Part shown: positions 16,302 through 23,495 of the stretch, one piece after another
How positions within the stretch are numbered: position 1 is the first letter of the stretch
How the letters are laid out: the number at the start of each line of letters is the position of its first letter
Source: Terriglobia bacterium
GTDB lineage: Bacteria; Acidobacteriota; Terriglobia; Terriglobales; Acidobacteriaceae
Direction: 5' to 3'
DNA: 35,042 nt
Assembly: GCA_020073185.1 (NCBI GenBank)
Contig: JAIQFT010000045.1
Location: 1 to 35,042, forward strand
Notes under the pieces: generated by a model
Seen by the model: only the letters and a program-made list of their open reading frames with translations
The model's database searches: none
What the model was told of the DNA's origin: nothing
Made by a program: the position numbers and the translations under genes

Positions 16302-17540
16302 TCACGCAGCGTACTTCCGCAGCACCAGCGAACCGTTGAAACCACCGTACCCGCGGCTGTTGACCAGTACCGTTCGTACCGGCATCTTTCGTTCTTTCTC
16401 CCTGGTAAAGCTCAGTTCGCAGCCCTTTGCCGGCTTTCCCAGGTTCACAATCGGGGGAACTACGTCGTCCCTCATGCTGAGCAGAGCGGCGGCAACGTCG
16501 AGCGGCGCCCCGCCCGCATACAGACGTCCGACCATTGACTTGGGAGCGGCGATGGGAACTTGCGAAGCTCGGGAGCCGAACACTTGCCGAATGGCCTCGG
16601 CCTCCAATGCATCGCCCTTCAAGTCGCCGGCGGCATCCGCGAAGATGACGTCCACGTCGTTGGGAGTGATTCCGGCGCGCGCAATCGCTTCCCGCATGGC
16701 CCGCGCATACTGCCGGCCGTCGGGAGCGGGCTTGGCGTAGTGATATCCGTCCTGGGTGGTGCAGTATCCCAGGATCTCGCCGTAGATATGCGGAGCTCCC
16801 CTCTTCTTGGCATGCTCGAGTTCCTCGACGATGAGAATGGCGCCGCCTTCGCCCGGCACATAGCCGTTGGCGTTTTCGTCAAAAGGCCGGTAGGCGAGGG
16901 CAGGATCCTTCTGCTTGCTCAGCAGGCCGTTCTGCATCTGGCAAACCAACGCATAGGGACAAAGCGGCGCCTCGGTCCCGCCGCTGACCACCAGGTCGAC
17001 CCCGCGGCGAATGTTTCTCCAGGAGTGGGCCAGGGCTTCCACGCCACCGGCACCTTCGGAAAGGACGACGCCGCATGGACCCTTCATCCCCCACTTGATC
17101 GCGATCTGTCCGGTGGTGGCGGCGTAGAACCATGCGATCGACTGGTAGGCTCCAACGTAAAGAACGCCCTTTCCCCAGAGATTTCCAATTTCGCGCTGGC
17201 CAAACTCATTGCCGCCCGAAGAACTCGCGGTAATGACGCTCATCTGGTAGGGCTGCGCCTTCTTGGGATCGAAGTCGGCATCGCGGAGAGCCATGTCGGT
17301 GGCCGCCAGCGCCAACCAAGTCCAGCGATCAGTCTGCGCGATGAGGCGCCCGTCAATGTGATCCTCAGCTTTAAAGCCATTCACCTCACCGGCAAGCTGA
17401 GTCGTGTACGGAGAAGGGTCGAAATGGGTAATCCGCCGGATACCAGTCTTACCCTGTCGCGTAGCCGTCCAGTAGGCCTCAGTGCCGATGCCGCTGGGCG
17501 CCACCACTCCAATTCCGGTAATGACCGCGCGTCGGCTCAT
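16302..17540 (-). CDS. type II polyketide chain length factor (KSbeta)
   Basis: A 412-residue ketosynthase-like partner of KSalpha that shapes the cavity and sets chain length. Family marks are VITGIGVVAPSGIG at the N-terminus, SSSGGNEFGQREIGNLW, AYQSIAWFYAATTGQIAI and GEGGAILIVEE. It lacks the KS triad. The active-site Cys region reads LSEGAGGVEA, with Gly163 where KSalpha has Cys and most chain length factors have Gln. The usual KS His motif NAHGSGT is replaced by FADAAGD. The gatekeeper positions known from actinorhodin CLF (109, 112 and 116 there) appear to be Asn111, Gly114 and Ile118 here. The gene overlaps KSalpha by 4 nt (ATGA), which is the usual coupling of this heterodimer. Confidence 0.94.
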   Translation of the reverse strand: MSRRAVITGIGVVAPSGIGTEAYWTATRQGKTGIRRITHFDPSPYTTQLAGEVNGFKAEDHIDGRLIAQTDRWTWLALAATDMALRDADFDPKKAQPYQMSVITASSSGGNEFGQREIGNLWGKGVLYVGAYQSIAWFYAATTGQIAIKWGMKGPCGVVLSEGAGGVEALAHSWRNIRRGVDLVVSGGTEAPLCPYALVCQMQNGLLSKQKDPALAYRPFDENANGYVPGEGGAILIVEELEHAKKRGAPHIYGEILGYCTTQDGYHYAKPAPDGRQYARAMREAIARAGITPNDVDVIFADAAGDLKGDALEAEAIRQVFGSRASQVPIAAPKSMVGRLYAGGAPLDVAAALLSMRDDVVPPIVNLGKPAKGCELSFTREKERKMPVRTVLVNSRGYGGFNGSLVLRKYAA

Positions 17541-18808
17541 GCTCGCGCCTCCGAAGGGCGTGTGAAAATCATGGCGGACTGGAATCCGCCGAACCCGCTT
17601 CCAGTTGAGAGCACGGCATCAACTTTCTTGTGCCGCGCCACGTTCGGCGTGTAGTCCAAGTCGCATTCGGGATCGGGAATCTCGTAGTTTGCGGTTGGCG
17701 GAATGACGCCGTGCTCGATAACCAAGGCACAGGTAGCCATTTCCAGGGCACCGATGGCGCCGAGCGAATGGCCAATCATGGACTTAATGGAACTGATCGG
17801 AATGTGATACGCCTGTTGTCCCAGCGAGCGCTTGAAGGCAGCCGTCTCGTGACGGTCGTTTTGCTTGGTTCCCGATCCATGCGCGTTGATATAGCCGATG
17901 TCCGAAGGCTTGATTCCGGCCTGGTGCATGGCATCCACAATGGCTTCGGCCATCTCGACCCCATCCGGACGCAGGCCGGTCATGTGATAGGCGTTGCCAC
18001 GGCTGGAATAGCCGCCCACTTCGCAGTAAATGTGCGCGCCCCGCGCCAGCGCGTGATTCATCTCTTCCAGGATGAGCACCGCACTGCCTTCGCCCATGAC
18101 AAAGCCATCGCGTTTCAGGTCAAAGGGCCGCGAGGCGTGCGCCGCGTCGTCATTGCGGGTCGAGGTGGCCTTGATCGGCTCGAAACATCCGATGGCGATG
18201 GGAGATACAGGCGCCTCCGCGGCGCCGGCGATGACAATATCCGCTTCCCCGTCCTGAACCAGGTAGAAGCCGTAACCGATGGCATCAATACCAGAGGTGC
18301 ATCCCGTGGAAACCACCGTCGCCGGGCCGTGGGCGTGAAAGCGCGAGGCCAGTTCAGAAACCAGGCTGCTCGGAATCAGGGCTTCATACAGAAACGGCCA
18401 GGCGCGCTTAGCGTCCACCAGCCATTGTTTGCCGGAGTCGCTTACAGCCACGTAGCCTAGCTCCAGGTTGATGGTCGCCCCAACCGCCGACCCCATGGTG
18501 ACCCCCATGCGGTCGTGATCCACTGCGTCCAACGCGAGGCCGCTGTCCTTCATCGCCTCGTTAGCCGCAGCCACCGCGAACTGAATGGAGCGATCCATCC
18601 GCTTGGCTTCTGATTCATCCAGTCCCGCGAGCGCCGGATTGAAGTCGCATTCCGCCGCGATCTGGGAGCGAAACCCGGTTGCGTCAAATAGCGTGAGCCG
18701 CCGCGTGGCCGTCCGGCCAGCGGTAATCGTGTCCCAGAAGGCGTTCCTGCTTGTGCCGCCGGGTGCCACTATGCCAATACCAGTAACGGCTGCTCTTCGG
18801 GTGGCCAT
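17537..18808 (-). CDS. type II polyketide ketosynthase alpha subunit (KSalpha)
   Basis: This is the 423-residue condensing enzyme of an aromatic polyketide synthase. The catalytic Cys170 lies in VVSTGCTSGIDA, His310 in NAHGSGT, Lys342 in SSIKSMIG, and His347 in MIGHSLGAIGALE. The N-terminal AAVTGIGIVAPGG and the C-terminal STGSGFGGFQSA are also typical of KSalpha. PFDLKRDGFVMGEGSAVLIL is a common KSalpha signature. It should elongate malonyl-ACP units together with the chain length factor, with which it overlaps by 4 nt. The ATG is preceded by GAGGTGAT at 6 nt, the best ribosome binding site in the cluster. Sequence style is that of spore-pigment and other type II systems rather than of the FabF of fatty-acid synthesis, since a chain length factor, cupin and dedicated cyclases adjoin it. 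Confidence 0.95.
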   Translation of the reverse strand: MATRRAAVTGIGIVAPGGTSRNAFWDTITAGRTATRRLTLFDATGFRSQIAAECDFNPALAGLDESEAKRMDRSIQFAVAAANEAMKDSGLALDAVDHDRMGVTMGSAVGATINLELGYVAVSDSGKQWLVDAKRAWPFLYEALIPSSLVSELASRFHAHGPATVVSTGCTSGIDAIGYGFYLVQDGEADIVIAGAAEAPVSPIAIGCFEPIKATSTRNDDAAHASRPFDLKRDGFVMGEGSAVLILEEMNHALARGAHIYCEVGGYSSRGNAYHMTGLRPDGVEMAEAIVDAMHQAGIKPSDIGYINAHGSGTKQNDRHETAAFKRSLGQQAYHIPISSIKSMIGHSLGAIGALEMATCALVIEHGVIPPTANYEIPDPECDLDYTPNVARHKKVDAVLSTGSGFGGFQSAMIFTRPSEARA

Positions 18809-18814
18809 CTTCCA

Positions 18815-18822
18815 ATCACCTC
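18815..18822 (-). promoter_or_regulatory. near-perfect ribosome binding site of KSalpha
   Basis: The minus strand reads GAGGTGAT, an eight-base match to the 16S anti-Shine-Dalgarno end, six bases before the KSalpha ATG. It predicts strong translation of the minimal synthase, whose other members are translationally coupled behind it. Confidence 0.6.
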
Positions 18823-18912
18823 AGCTTATGCTGGAGAAGAAACAGCTATCCCTTCGCGGTCGGCAAAAGGATTTCGAGCCAGAATTCCGTGAAGTGCTAC
18901 GAAAACTGACTT

Positions 18913-19293
18913 CTATTCTGTGTCGACGTGGCCCATGTCCGGCTTGGGAGCCAAGGGTCCGAGGTGGAAAACGATAAATACTTCCTCGCTACCCTCATTC
19001 ATCAGCCGGTGTTTCACATTGATAGGGATAAGCAAAGCCTGGCCCTGTTTGAGTTCGTTTCTAACGCCGTCGAGGCGAGCGATCAGGTTGCCTTGGACAA
19101 CGTAGATGAACTCCTCCGAGTACGGGTGATAGTGTTCGGTAATCCGATCTCCCGGTGCGATTGTCGCCACACCCATGAAACCGGAAGTTGAACCTACCGT
19201 CTTCGGCGAGAGCAGGACGCGGACGTCCCCACCACGTCGCGTATCGTGAGCGGCATCGTCGAGTGCCTTGATTTTTGCTACGGCTGTGGCCAT
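18913..19293 (-). CDS. cupin, CurC / WhiE-ORFII type polyketide synthesis protein
   Basis: A 126-residue single cupin. The conserved beta-barrel motifs are [18 protein letters not shown] (metal-type His/His/Glu set) and [16 protein letters not shown] (third His). The segments [20 protein letters not shown] and, at the end, [17 protein letters not shown] are what I remember of the cupins that precede the ketosynthase in actinobacterial spore-pigment clusters (WhiE ORFII, CurC). Their biochemical role is not settled. The gene stands 104 nt before KSalpha and 87 nt after bioA. The start is ATG 19293 with AGGGG five bases upstream. The frame is open further back but without homology. The cupin is the strongest marker that this is a whiE-like system rather than another aromatic polyketide type. 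Confidence 0.92.
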   Translation of the reverse strand: MATAVAKIKALDDAAHDTRRGGDVRVLLSPKTVGSTSGFMGVATIAPGDRITEHYHPYSEEFIYVVQGNLIARLDGVRNELKQGQALLIPINVKHRLMNEGSEEVFIVFHLGPLAPKPDMGHVDTE

Positions 19294-19318
19294 ATCACCC
19301 CTACAGCTCTGCCTTAGG

Positions 19319-19346
19319 AAAATAGCACGGCAAAAGCTGTCTTCAA
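19319..19346 (-). promoter_or_regulatory. candidate internal sigma70-like promoter before the cupin
   Basis: In the 87-nt gap between bioA and the cupin the minus strand carries TTGAAG (19341-19346), a 16-base spacer and TATTTT (19319-19324), each 4 of 6 to the consensus. The gap is one of the largest in the run, so a second start for the polyketide genes is plausible. The match alone is weak. Confidence 0.3.
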
Positions 19347-19380
19347 GTGGCAAGAGCCTAGTACCACCCCGGCTGTACTG

Positions 19381-20718
19381 TCAATGGCAATTTTGGCCTA
19401 CAGACGGTCGCCGATCCGCCATCTTTTCACTGAGCGCATCGAGCGCCTCTCCGATCGCGTCGTAGACGGCGCGCAGGTCTTCCATCGAGATAACGTACGG
19501 AGGAAGGACATATACCACGTTGCCCAAGGGCCGGAGCAGTACGCCCCGGCTGAGGAAGAACTCGTAAAGAAACGGGCGCAGGTTGGAAAAATACCCATGA
19601 TCTTCAGCACGGAGTTCAATGGCCGCCACGGTTCCTATCCCGCGCTTATCGGCAACTAACGAGTGCCGCCGCAGGATCTCAAGCCGCTCGCGATGTGCCG
19701 CCGAGATCGCCGCGATGCGCTCCCACACCGGCTCCGTCTCGAAAATATCCAAGCTGGCGATGGCGGCTGCGCTAGCGATGGGATTGCCCGTATAGGAATG
19801 ACCATGGAAAAACGCGCGGCGCTGATCGCCGATGAATTCGCCCTGCACAAAGTCGGCGCATACGGTCGCCCCCATCGGCAAGAATCCGCCGGTGAGCCCC
19901 TTGGAAAGGCACATCAGGTCAGGCACGACTCCGGCCAGCTCACAGGCAAACATTCGCCCGCAGCGACCGAATCCGGTCAGCACTTCGTCGGCGATCAGCA
20001 GCACGTTGTAGCGGGAGCATAGTTCGCGAATGCGCACCAGGAACTCGATGGGATGGACGATCATTCCCCCCGCGCCCTGCAGCAATGGTTCGACGATCAC
20101 CGCGGCAAGCTCGGCGTGTTTCGCGCTCAACAATTGCTCCATCGCTTGAAGGCAATCGATGTCGCATGTCTCACGCCGCTTTCCCACCGGGCAGCGATAG
20201 CAATACGCAGCAGGAACGCGGCGAACGGGAAAGCGCAGCGCGGAAAAAGCGTCGGTGAAACCGGAGTCCGCACTGACGGACATGGCGCCGACGGTGTCCC
20301 CGTGGTAGGCGCCCTCGAGCGCGACAATGCCCGTCTTCTCCGGTTGTGCCCGGTTGCGCCAATACTGCACCGCGATCTTGAGCGCGACCTCGACCGCAGT
20401 GGAGCCGTCGTCGGAATAGAAGACGTGGCTGAGCGCGTCGGGCAAGAAACGTCGCAGGCGGGCCGTCAGGTGTTCAATGCCCTCGTGGGTCAGGCCTGCG
20501 AGCAGCACGTGATCCAAGCGCTTCGCTTGTTCGGCGACAGCGGCTGCGATGCGCGGGTGACAATGGCCATGCAGGTTGACCCACCAGGAAGAGATCGCGT
20601 CGATGAGCCTGCGGCCATCCGTGGTGTAGAGATACGCCCCTTCGGCACTGGCAATGCGAAGCGGCGGCCCATCCGCCGGCGAGGTGAACGGATGCCAGAT
20701 GTGCAAGGGCGCCGTCAT
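19381..20718 (-). CDS. bioA: adenosylmethionine-8-amino-7-oxononanoate aminotransferase
   Basis: A PLP enzyme of 445 residues that converts 7-keto-8-aminopelargonate to 7,8-diaminopelargonate in biotin synthesis, normally with S-adenosylmethionine as amino donor. Visible motifs are IWHPFTSPADGPPL at the start, SSWWVNLHGHCHPRI, YSDDGSTAVEVALK, LEGAYHGDTVGAMSVS, LLIADEVLTGFGRCG with PLP-binding Asp244, and LSKGLTGGFLPMGAT with Schiff-base Lys273. A Cys-rich insert, CYRCPVGKRRETCDIDC, occurs in one BioA subgroup. The ATG at 20718 overlaps the bioD stop by 4 nt (ATGA). The frame runs further upstream as a shadow of bioD. It is the last of four contiguous biotin genes and is followed by the polyketide cupin. 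The assignment is secure. Confidence 0.95.
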   Translation of the reverse strand: MTAPLHIWHPFTSPADGPPLRIASAEGAYLYTTDGRRLIDAISSWWVNLHGHCHPRIAAAVAEQAKRLDHVLLAGLTHEGIEHLTARLRRFLPDALSHVFYSDDGSTAVEVALKIAVQYWRNRAQPEKTGIVALEGAYHGDTVGAMSVSADSGFTDAFSALRFPVRRVPAAYCYRCPVGKRRETCDIDCLQAMEQLLSAKHAELAAVIVEPLLQGAGGMIVHPIEFLVRIRELCSRYNVLLIADEVLTGFGRCGRMFACELAGVVPDLMCLSKGLTGGFLPMGATVCADFVQGEFIGDQRRAFFHGHSYTGNPIASAAAIASLDIFETEPVWERIAAISAAHRERLEILRRHSLVADKRGIGTVAAIELRAEDHGYFSNLRPFLYEFFLSRGVLLRPLGNVVYVLPPYVISMEDLRAVYDAIGEALDALSEKMADRRPSVGQNCH

Positions 20719-21353
20719 TGGCGGTCGAGAACTCCGGGATCGAAATGGTCCTGAAAAGCTTGAATGAGCTGCCTGCGTTCGACGCGCGGCAGCAACGGGA
20801 TCGTGCCCAGCACTGGAACGCCTCCGTACTTTTCGATGGCGTTGCGGTTGTCGCCATTCTCCGGGCCAACCATGACGACTCCGTGAACCTTCACGCCGCG
20901 TTCTCGCAACGCCGCCAGAGACAGCAGGGTATGGTTGATCGTCCCCAGTCCGCTCCGGCAGGCCAGCAGCACCGGTAATCCTAGCTCGCGCATCAGGTCG
21001 GCCATGAACTGCTCCTCGTTGAGTGGCACCAGCACGCCGCCCGCGCCTTCGACGACAAGCTCCTTCCCTGCCCACTCGCTCCGCAGGCGCAAACGGTCCA
21101 GGTCAATGCGCACCCCGGCCCAGGCCGCAGCCAGGTGCGGAGATACGGGCGGGTCGAAGCAATAAGCTTCCGGCACCGTCCGTTCCGGAGGGACCTCAGC
21201 ATAACGCATCACCGCGCAGCGGTCGGTTTCTTCGCTCGCGCCGGTTTGAATCGGTTTCCAGTACAACGCCGAGGTGACCGCGCAGAGAAGCGCCGAGACC
21301 ACCGTCTTGCCGACACCGGTGTCTGTCCCGGTAATGAAGAACTGCTTAGGCAT
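20715..21353 (-). CDS. bioD: dethiobiotin synthetase
   Basis: A 212-residue ATP-dependent enzyme that closes the ureido ring of dethiobiotin from diaminopelargonate and CO2. The N-terminal P-loop FITGTDTGVGKT (Lys16) is diagnostic. VVEGAGGVLVPLNEEQFMADL is the second conserved block, and LACRSGLGTINHTLLSL is the third. Length is within the usual range. The start is ATG 21353, eight bases inside the end of bioF, and the in-frame TTG at 21368 is not needed for homology. The gene overlaps bioA by 4 nt, so bioF, bioD and bioA are translationally linked. The family assignment leaves little doubt. Confidence 0.95.
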   Translation of the reverse strand: MPKQFFITGTDTGVGKTVVSALLCAVTSALYWKPIQTGASEETDRCAVMRYAEVPPERTVPEAYCFDPPVSPHLAAAWAGVRIDLDRLRLRSEWAGKELVVEGAGGVLVPLNEEQFMADLMRELGLPVLLACRSGLGTINHTLLSLAALRERGVKVHGVVMVGPENGDNRNAIEKYGGVPVLGTIPLLPRVERRQLIQAFQDHFDPGVLDRQ

Positions 21354-22515
21354 GTATGACCGACCCAAGCGCTTCTTTGGCGGCGACGATGGCCGCCATG
21401 AACCGGTCCATCTGTTCGGCGGTAAGTGTGCTGGTCAGCGATACGCGCAGCCGCGATGTGCCGGGACTCACCGTAGGAGGCCGAATCGCCCGGACGGCAA
21501 ACTCACTCTTGCGGAGTTCCGCGGCAAAGTGCAGTGCCGTTTCGTTGTCGCCAAGCAAGACAGGCACGATTTGCGACGTGCTGGCGCCGGTGTTGAATCC
21601 GGAAGCTTGCAGCGAGCTGCGCAGTTGCGTCGCCAGCGAATCGAGGTGGACTCTCTCTGGTTCGGATTCCGTCGTGATCCGCAAGGCAGCCCGAATCTGA
21701 TGCGCGACATAGGGAGGCATGGCGGTGCTGAAGATGAAGGTTCGTGCCCGGTTAATCAGCAACTGCTTAAGGGTCGAGCTCGAACAGACAAATGCACCCA
21801 CGCTGGCCAGCGCTTTTCCGCAGGTGTGGACGATCGCCAGAACTTGGTCCACCAAGCCCGCGTCCGCCACCAGTCCACGGCCGTGCGGCCCGAGAACACC
21901 CGTGGCGTGCGCCTCGTCGACAATGAGTTCCGCGCCGTAGTTTCGCGCCAGGCTCACCAGGTCGGCAATCGGAGCGCGGTCGCCATCCATGCTGAAAACG
22001 CTTTCCGTGACGATGATTCGGCAACCGTCTTCCTTGGCGAGTTGTGAGAGACCCTGCTCCAACGCGTTCAGGTCTCGATGGGGGTAAATGAACTTGCGCG
22101 CCCCCGACAAGCGTATGCCGTCGATAATGCTGGCATGATTGAGGCTGTCGGAAAGCACCACATCTTGAGGCCCGAGCACGGAACCCAACAATCCGATGTT
22201 GGCGGCATATCCCGAGCCGAAATAGAGCGCATCGCTGGTTCCGGCAAAGGCCGCAAACTCTTGTTCGAGGTCCTGCCATTCGCGCGAATTGCCGGATAAC
22301 AGGCGCGACCCGGTAGCGCCCATCTGCGCCGTGCGGCTGACCCCGTCCAGAACGGCGGACTTCAGCCGCGGGTCCAGCGACAGACCAAGGTAATCATTCG
22401 AGCAGAGATTGATGCCCGCGTTGATTTCCAGGGTGCGCAGTTGTGCGTCGGCTTCAAGGTCGCACAACTTTCCCTTCATGCGGGCCAGCAACGAGGATGC
22501 CTTAGGCGTGGCCAC
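21346..22515 (-). CDS. bioF: 8-amino-7-oxononanoate synthase
   Basis: A 389-residue PLP enzyme that condenses pimeloyl-ACP (or CoA) with alanine in the first committed step of biotin ring assembly. Landmarks are LCSNDYLGLSLDPRL, GATGSRLLSGNSREWQDLE, FGSGYAANIGLL, SDSLNHASIIDGIRLSGA, ELIVDEAHATGVLGPHGRG with PLP-contacting Asp200, and TCGKALASVGAFV with Lys234 as Schiff base. Length is typical. It starts with GTG 22515, 14 bases inside the end of bioB, with AAGGCG upstream. The related alpha-oxoamine synthases (KBL, HemA, SPT) have different contexts, and the company of bioB, bioD and bioA fixes this as BioF. The pimeloyl-forming genes (bioC, bioH or others) are not in the window. Confidence 0.95.
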   Translation of the reverse strand: MATPKASSLLARMKGKLCDLEADAQLRTLEINAGINLCSNDYLGLSLDPRLKSAVLDGVSRTAQMGATGSRLLSGNSREWQDLEQEFAAFAGTSDALYFGSGYAANIGLLGSVLGPQDVVLSDSLNHASIIDGIRLSGARKFIYPHRDLNALEQGLSQLAKEDGCRIIVTESVFSMDGDRAPIADLVSLARNYGAELIVDEAHATGVLGPHGRGLVADAGLVDQVLAIVHTCGKALASVGAFVCSSSTLKQLLINRARTFIFSTAMPPYVAHQIRAALRITTESEPERVHLDSLATQLRSSLQASGFNTGASTSQIVPVLLGDNETALHFAAELRKSEFAVRAIRPPTVSPGTSRLRVSLTSTLTAEQMDRFMAAIVAAKEALGSVIHA

Positions 22516-23482
22516 GAGTCATCGCCTTCATCCCTAAGTCCTCCAGCAACTGCGCATCGGCGCTGGGAGCCGGGTTGGGCGTAGTGAGCAATTTGTCGCC
22601 AAAGAATATGGAATTGGCCCCGGCGAGGAAGCACAGCGCCACCGCCTCGCGCGACATACTTGTGCGTCCCGCCGCAAGCCGGATCATGGATGCCGGCATG
22701 AGAATCCTTGCCGTCGCGATGGTGCGCATCATGAGCAGCGGATCCAGACTCTCCTGTTGCGCGAGCGGCGTTCCGGCGGCCCGCACCAGCATGTTGATGG
22801 GCACGCTCTCCGGATGGGGACGGAGGTTCGACAATTGTTTCAGCAATCCGATCCGGTCTTCTTCCGACTCTCCCATTCCCAAGATTCCGCCACAACACAC
22901 GGTAATGCCCGCCTGCCGAACCGCGTTGATGGTCTGCAGCCGCTCGGCATACGTCCTGGTGGTGATGATCTCGCCATAGAACTCGGGAGAGGTGTCCAAG
23001 TTGTGGTTGTATGCGGTGAGGCCGGCTTGCTTGAGTTGCCGCGCCTGATCCTCGGTCAGCATGCCCATGGTGCAACAGACTTCCATACCCAGGCGGGCCA
23101 CCGCGCGCACGGTTGCCAGGACGGAATCGAACTCCTGGCCTGCGGGCAATTCCCGCCAGGCCGCTCCCATGCAGAATCGGGTGGCGCCCTCCGCCTTGGC
23201 CTGGCTGGCGGCGAGCAGTATCTCTTCGATGCTGAGCAATGCTTGCCGCTCCACGCCGGTGCGGTAGTGAGCGCTCTGCGGACAATAGGCGCAGTCTTCG
23301 GGACAGCCTCCGGTCTTGATGGACAAGAGTCGGCAGACCTGCACCGCGCAGGGGTCGTGATGCGCCCGATGAACCGTCTGGGCCCTGAACAACAGCTCGG
23401 GAAAGGGCAGACGATAGACCTCACGAATGGCTTCGCGAGTCCACTCCTGTTCCATCGCCGCCGTGGCAGTTGCGCTACTCAA
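22502..23482 (-). CDS. bioB: biotin synthase (radical SAM)
   Basis: A 326-residue radical-SAM enzyme that inserts sulfur into dethiobiotin. The [4Fe-4S] motif is GGCPEDCAYCPQS (Cys60, Cys64, Cys67). The other conserved blocks are CMGAAWRELPAG, YNHNLDTSPEFYGEIITTRTY, CCGGILGMGES, NMLVRAAGTPL, IRLAAGRTSMSREA and GANSIFFGDKLLTTPNP, which hold the second cluster's Cys and Arg ligands. Start choice: TTG 23482 has GCGAGG five bases upstream, whereas ATG 23455 (nine codons later, immediately before EQEWTREAIREVYRLP) has no good site. Homology begins at either. It follows xfp by 13 nt and overlaps bioF by 14 nt. The function is certain and the exact start is not. Confidence 0.95.
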   Translation of the reverse strand: MSSATATAAMEQEWTREAIREVYRLPFPELLFRAQTVHRAHHDPCAVQVCRLLSIKTGGCPEDCAYCPQSAHYRTGVERQALLSIEEILLAASQAKAEGATRFCMGAAWRELPAGQEFDSVLATVRAVARLGMEVCCTMGMLTEDQARQLKQAGLTAYNHNLDTSPEFYGEIITTRTYAERLQTINAVRQAGITVCCGGILGMGESEEDRIGLLKQLSNLRPHPESVPINMLVRAAGTPLAQQESLDPLLMMRTIATARILMPASMIRLAAGRTSMSREAVALCFLAGANSIFFGDKLLTTPNPAPSADAQLLEDLGMKAMTRGHA

Positions 23483-23487
23483 GGGAA

Positions 23488-23493
23488 CCTCGC
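23488..23493 (-). promoter_or_regulatory. ribosome binding site supporting a TTG start of bioB
   Basis: The minus strand reads GCGAGG, five bases before TTG 23482 and just after the xfp stop codon. No comparable site precedes the in-frame ATG at 23455. This is the reason for preferring the TTG start. Confidence 0.45.
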
Positions 23494-23495
23494 TT

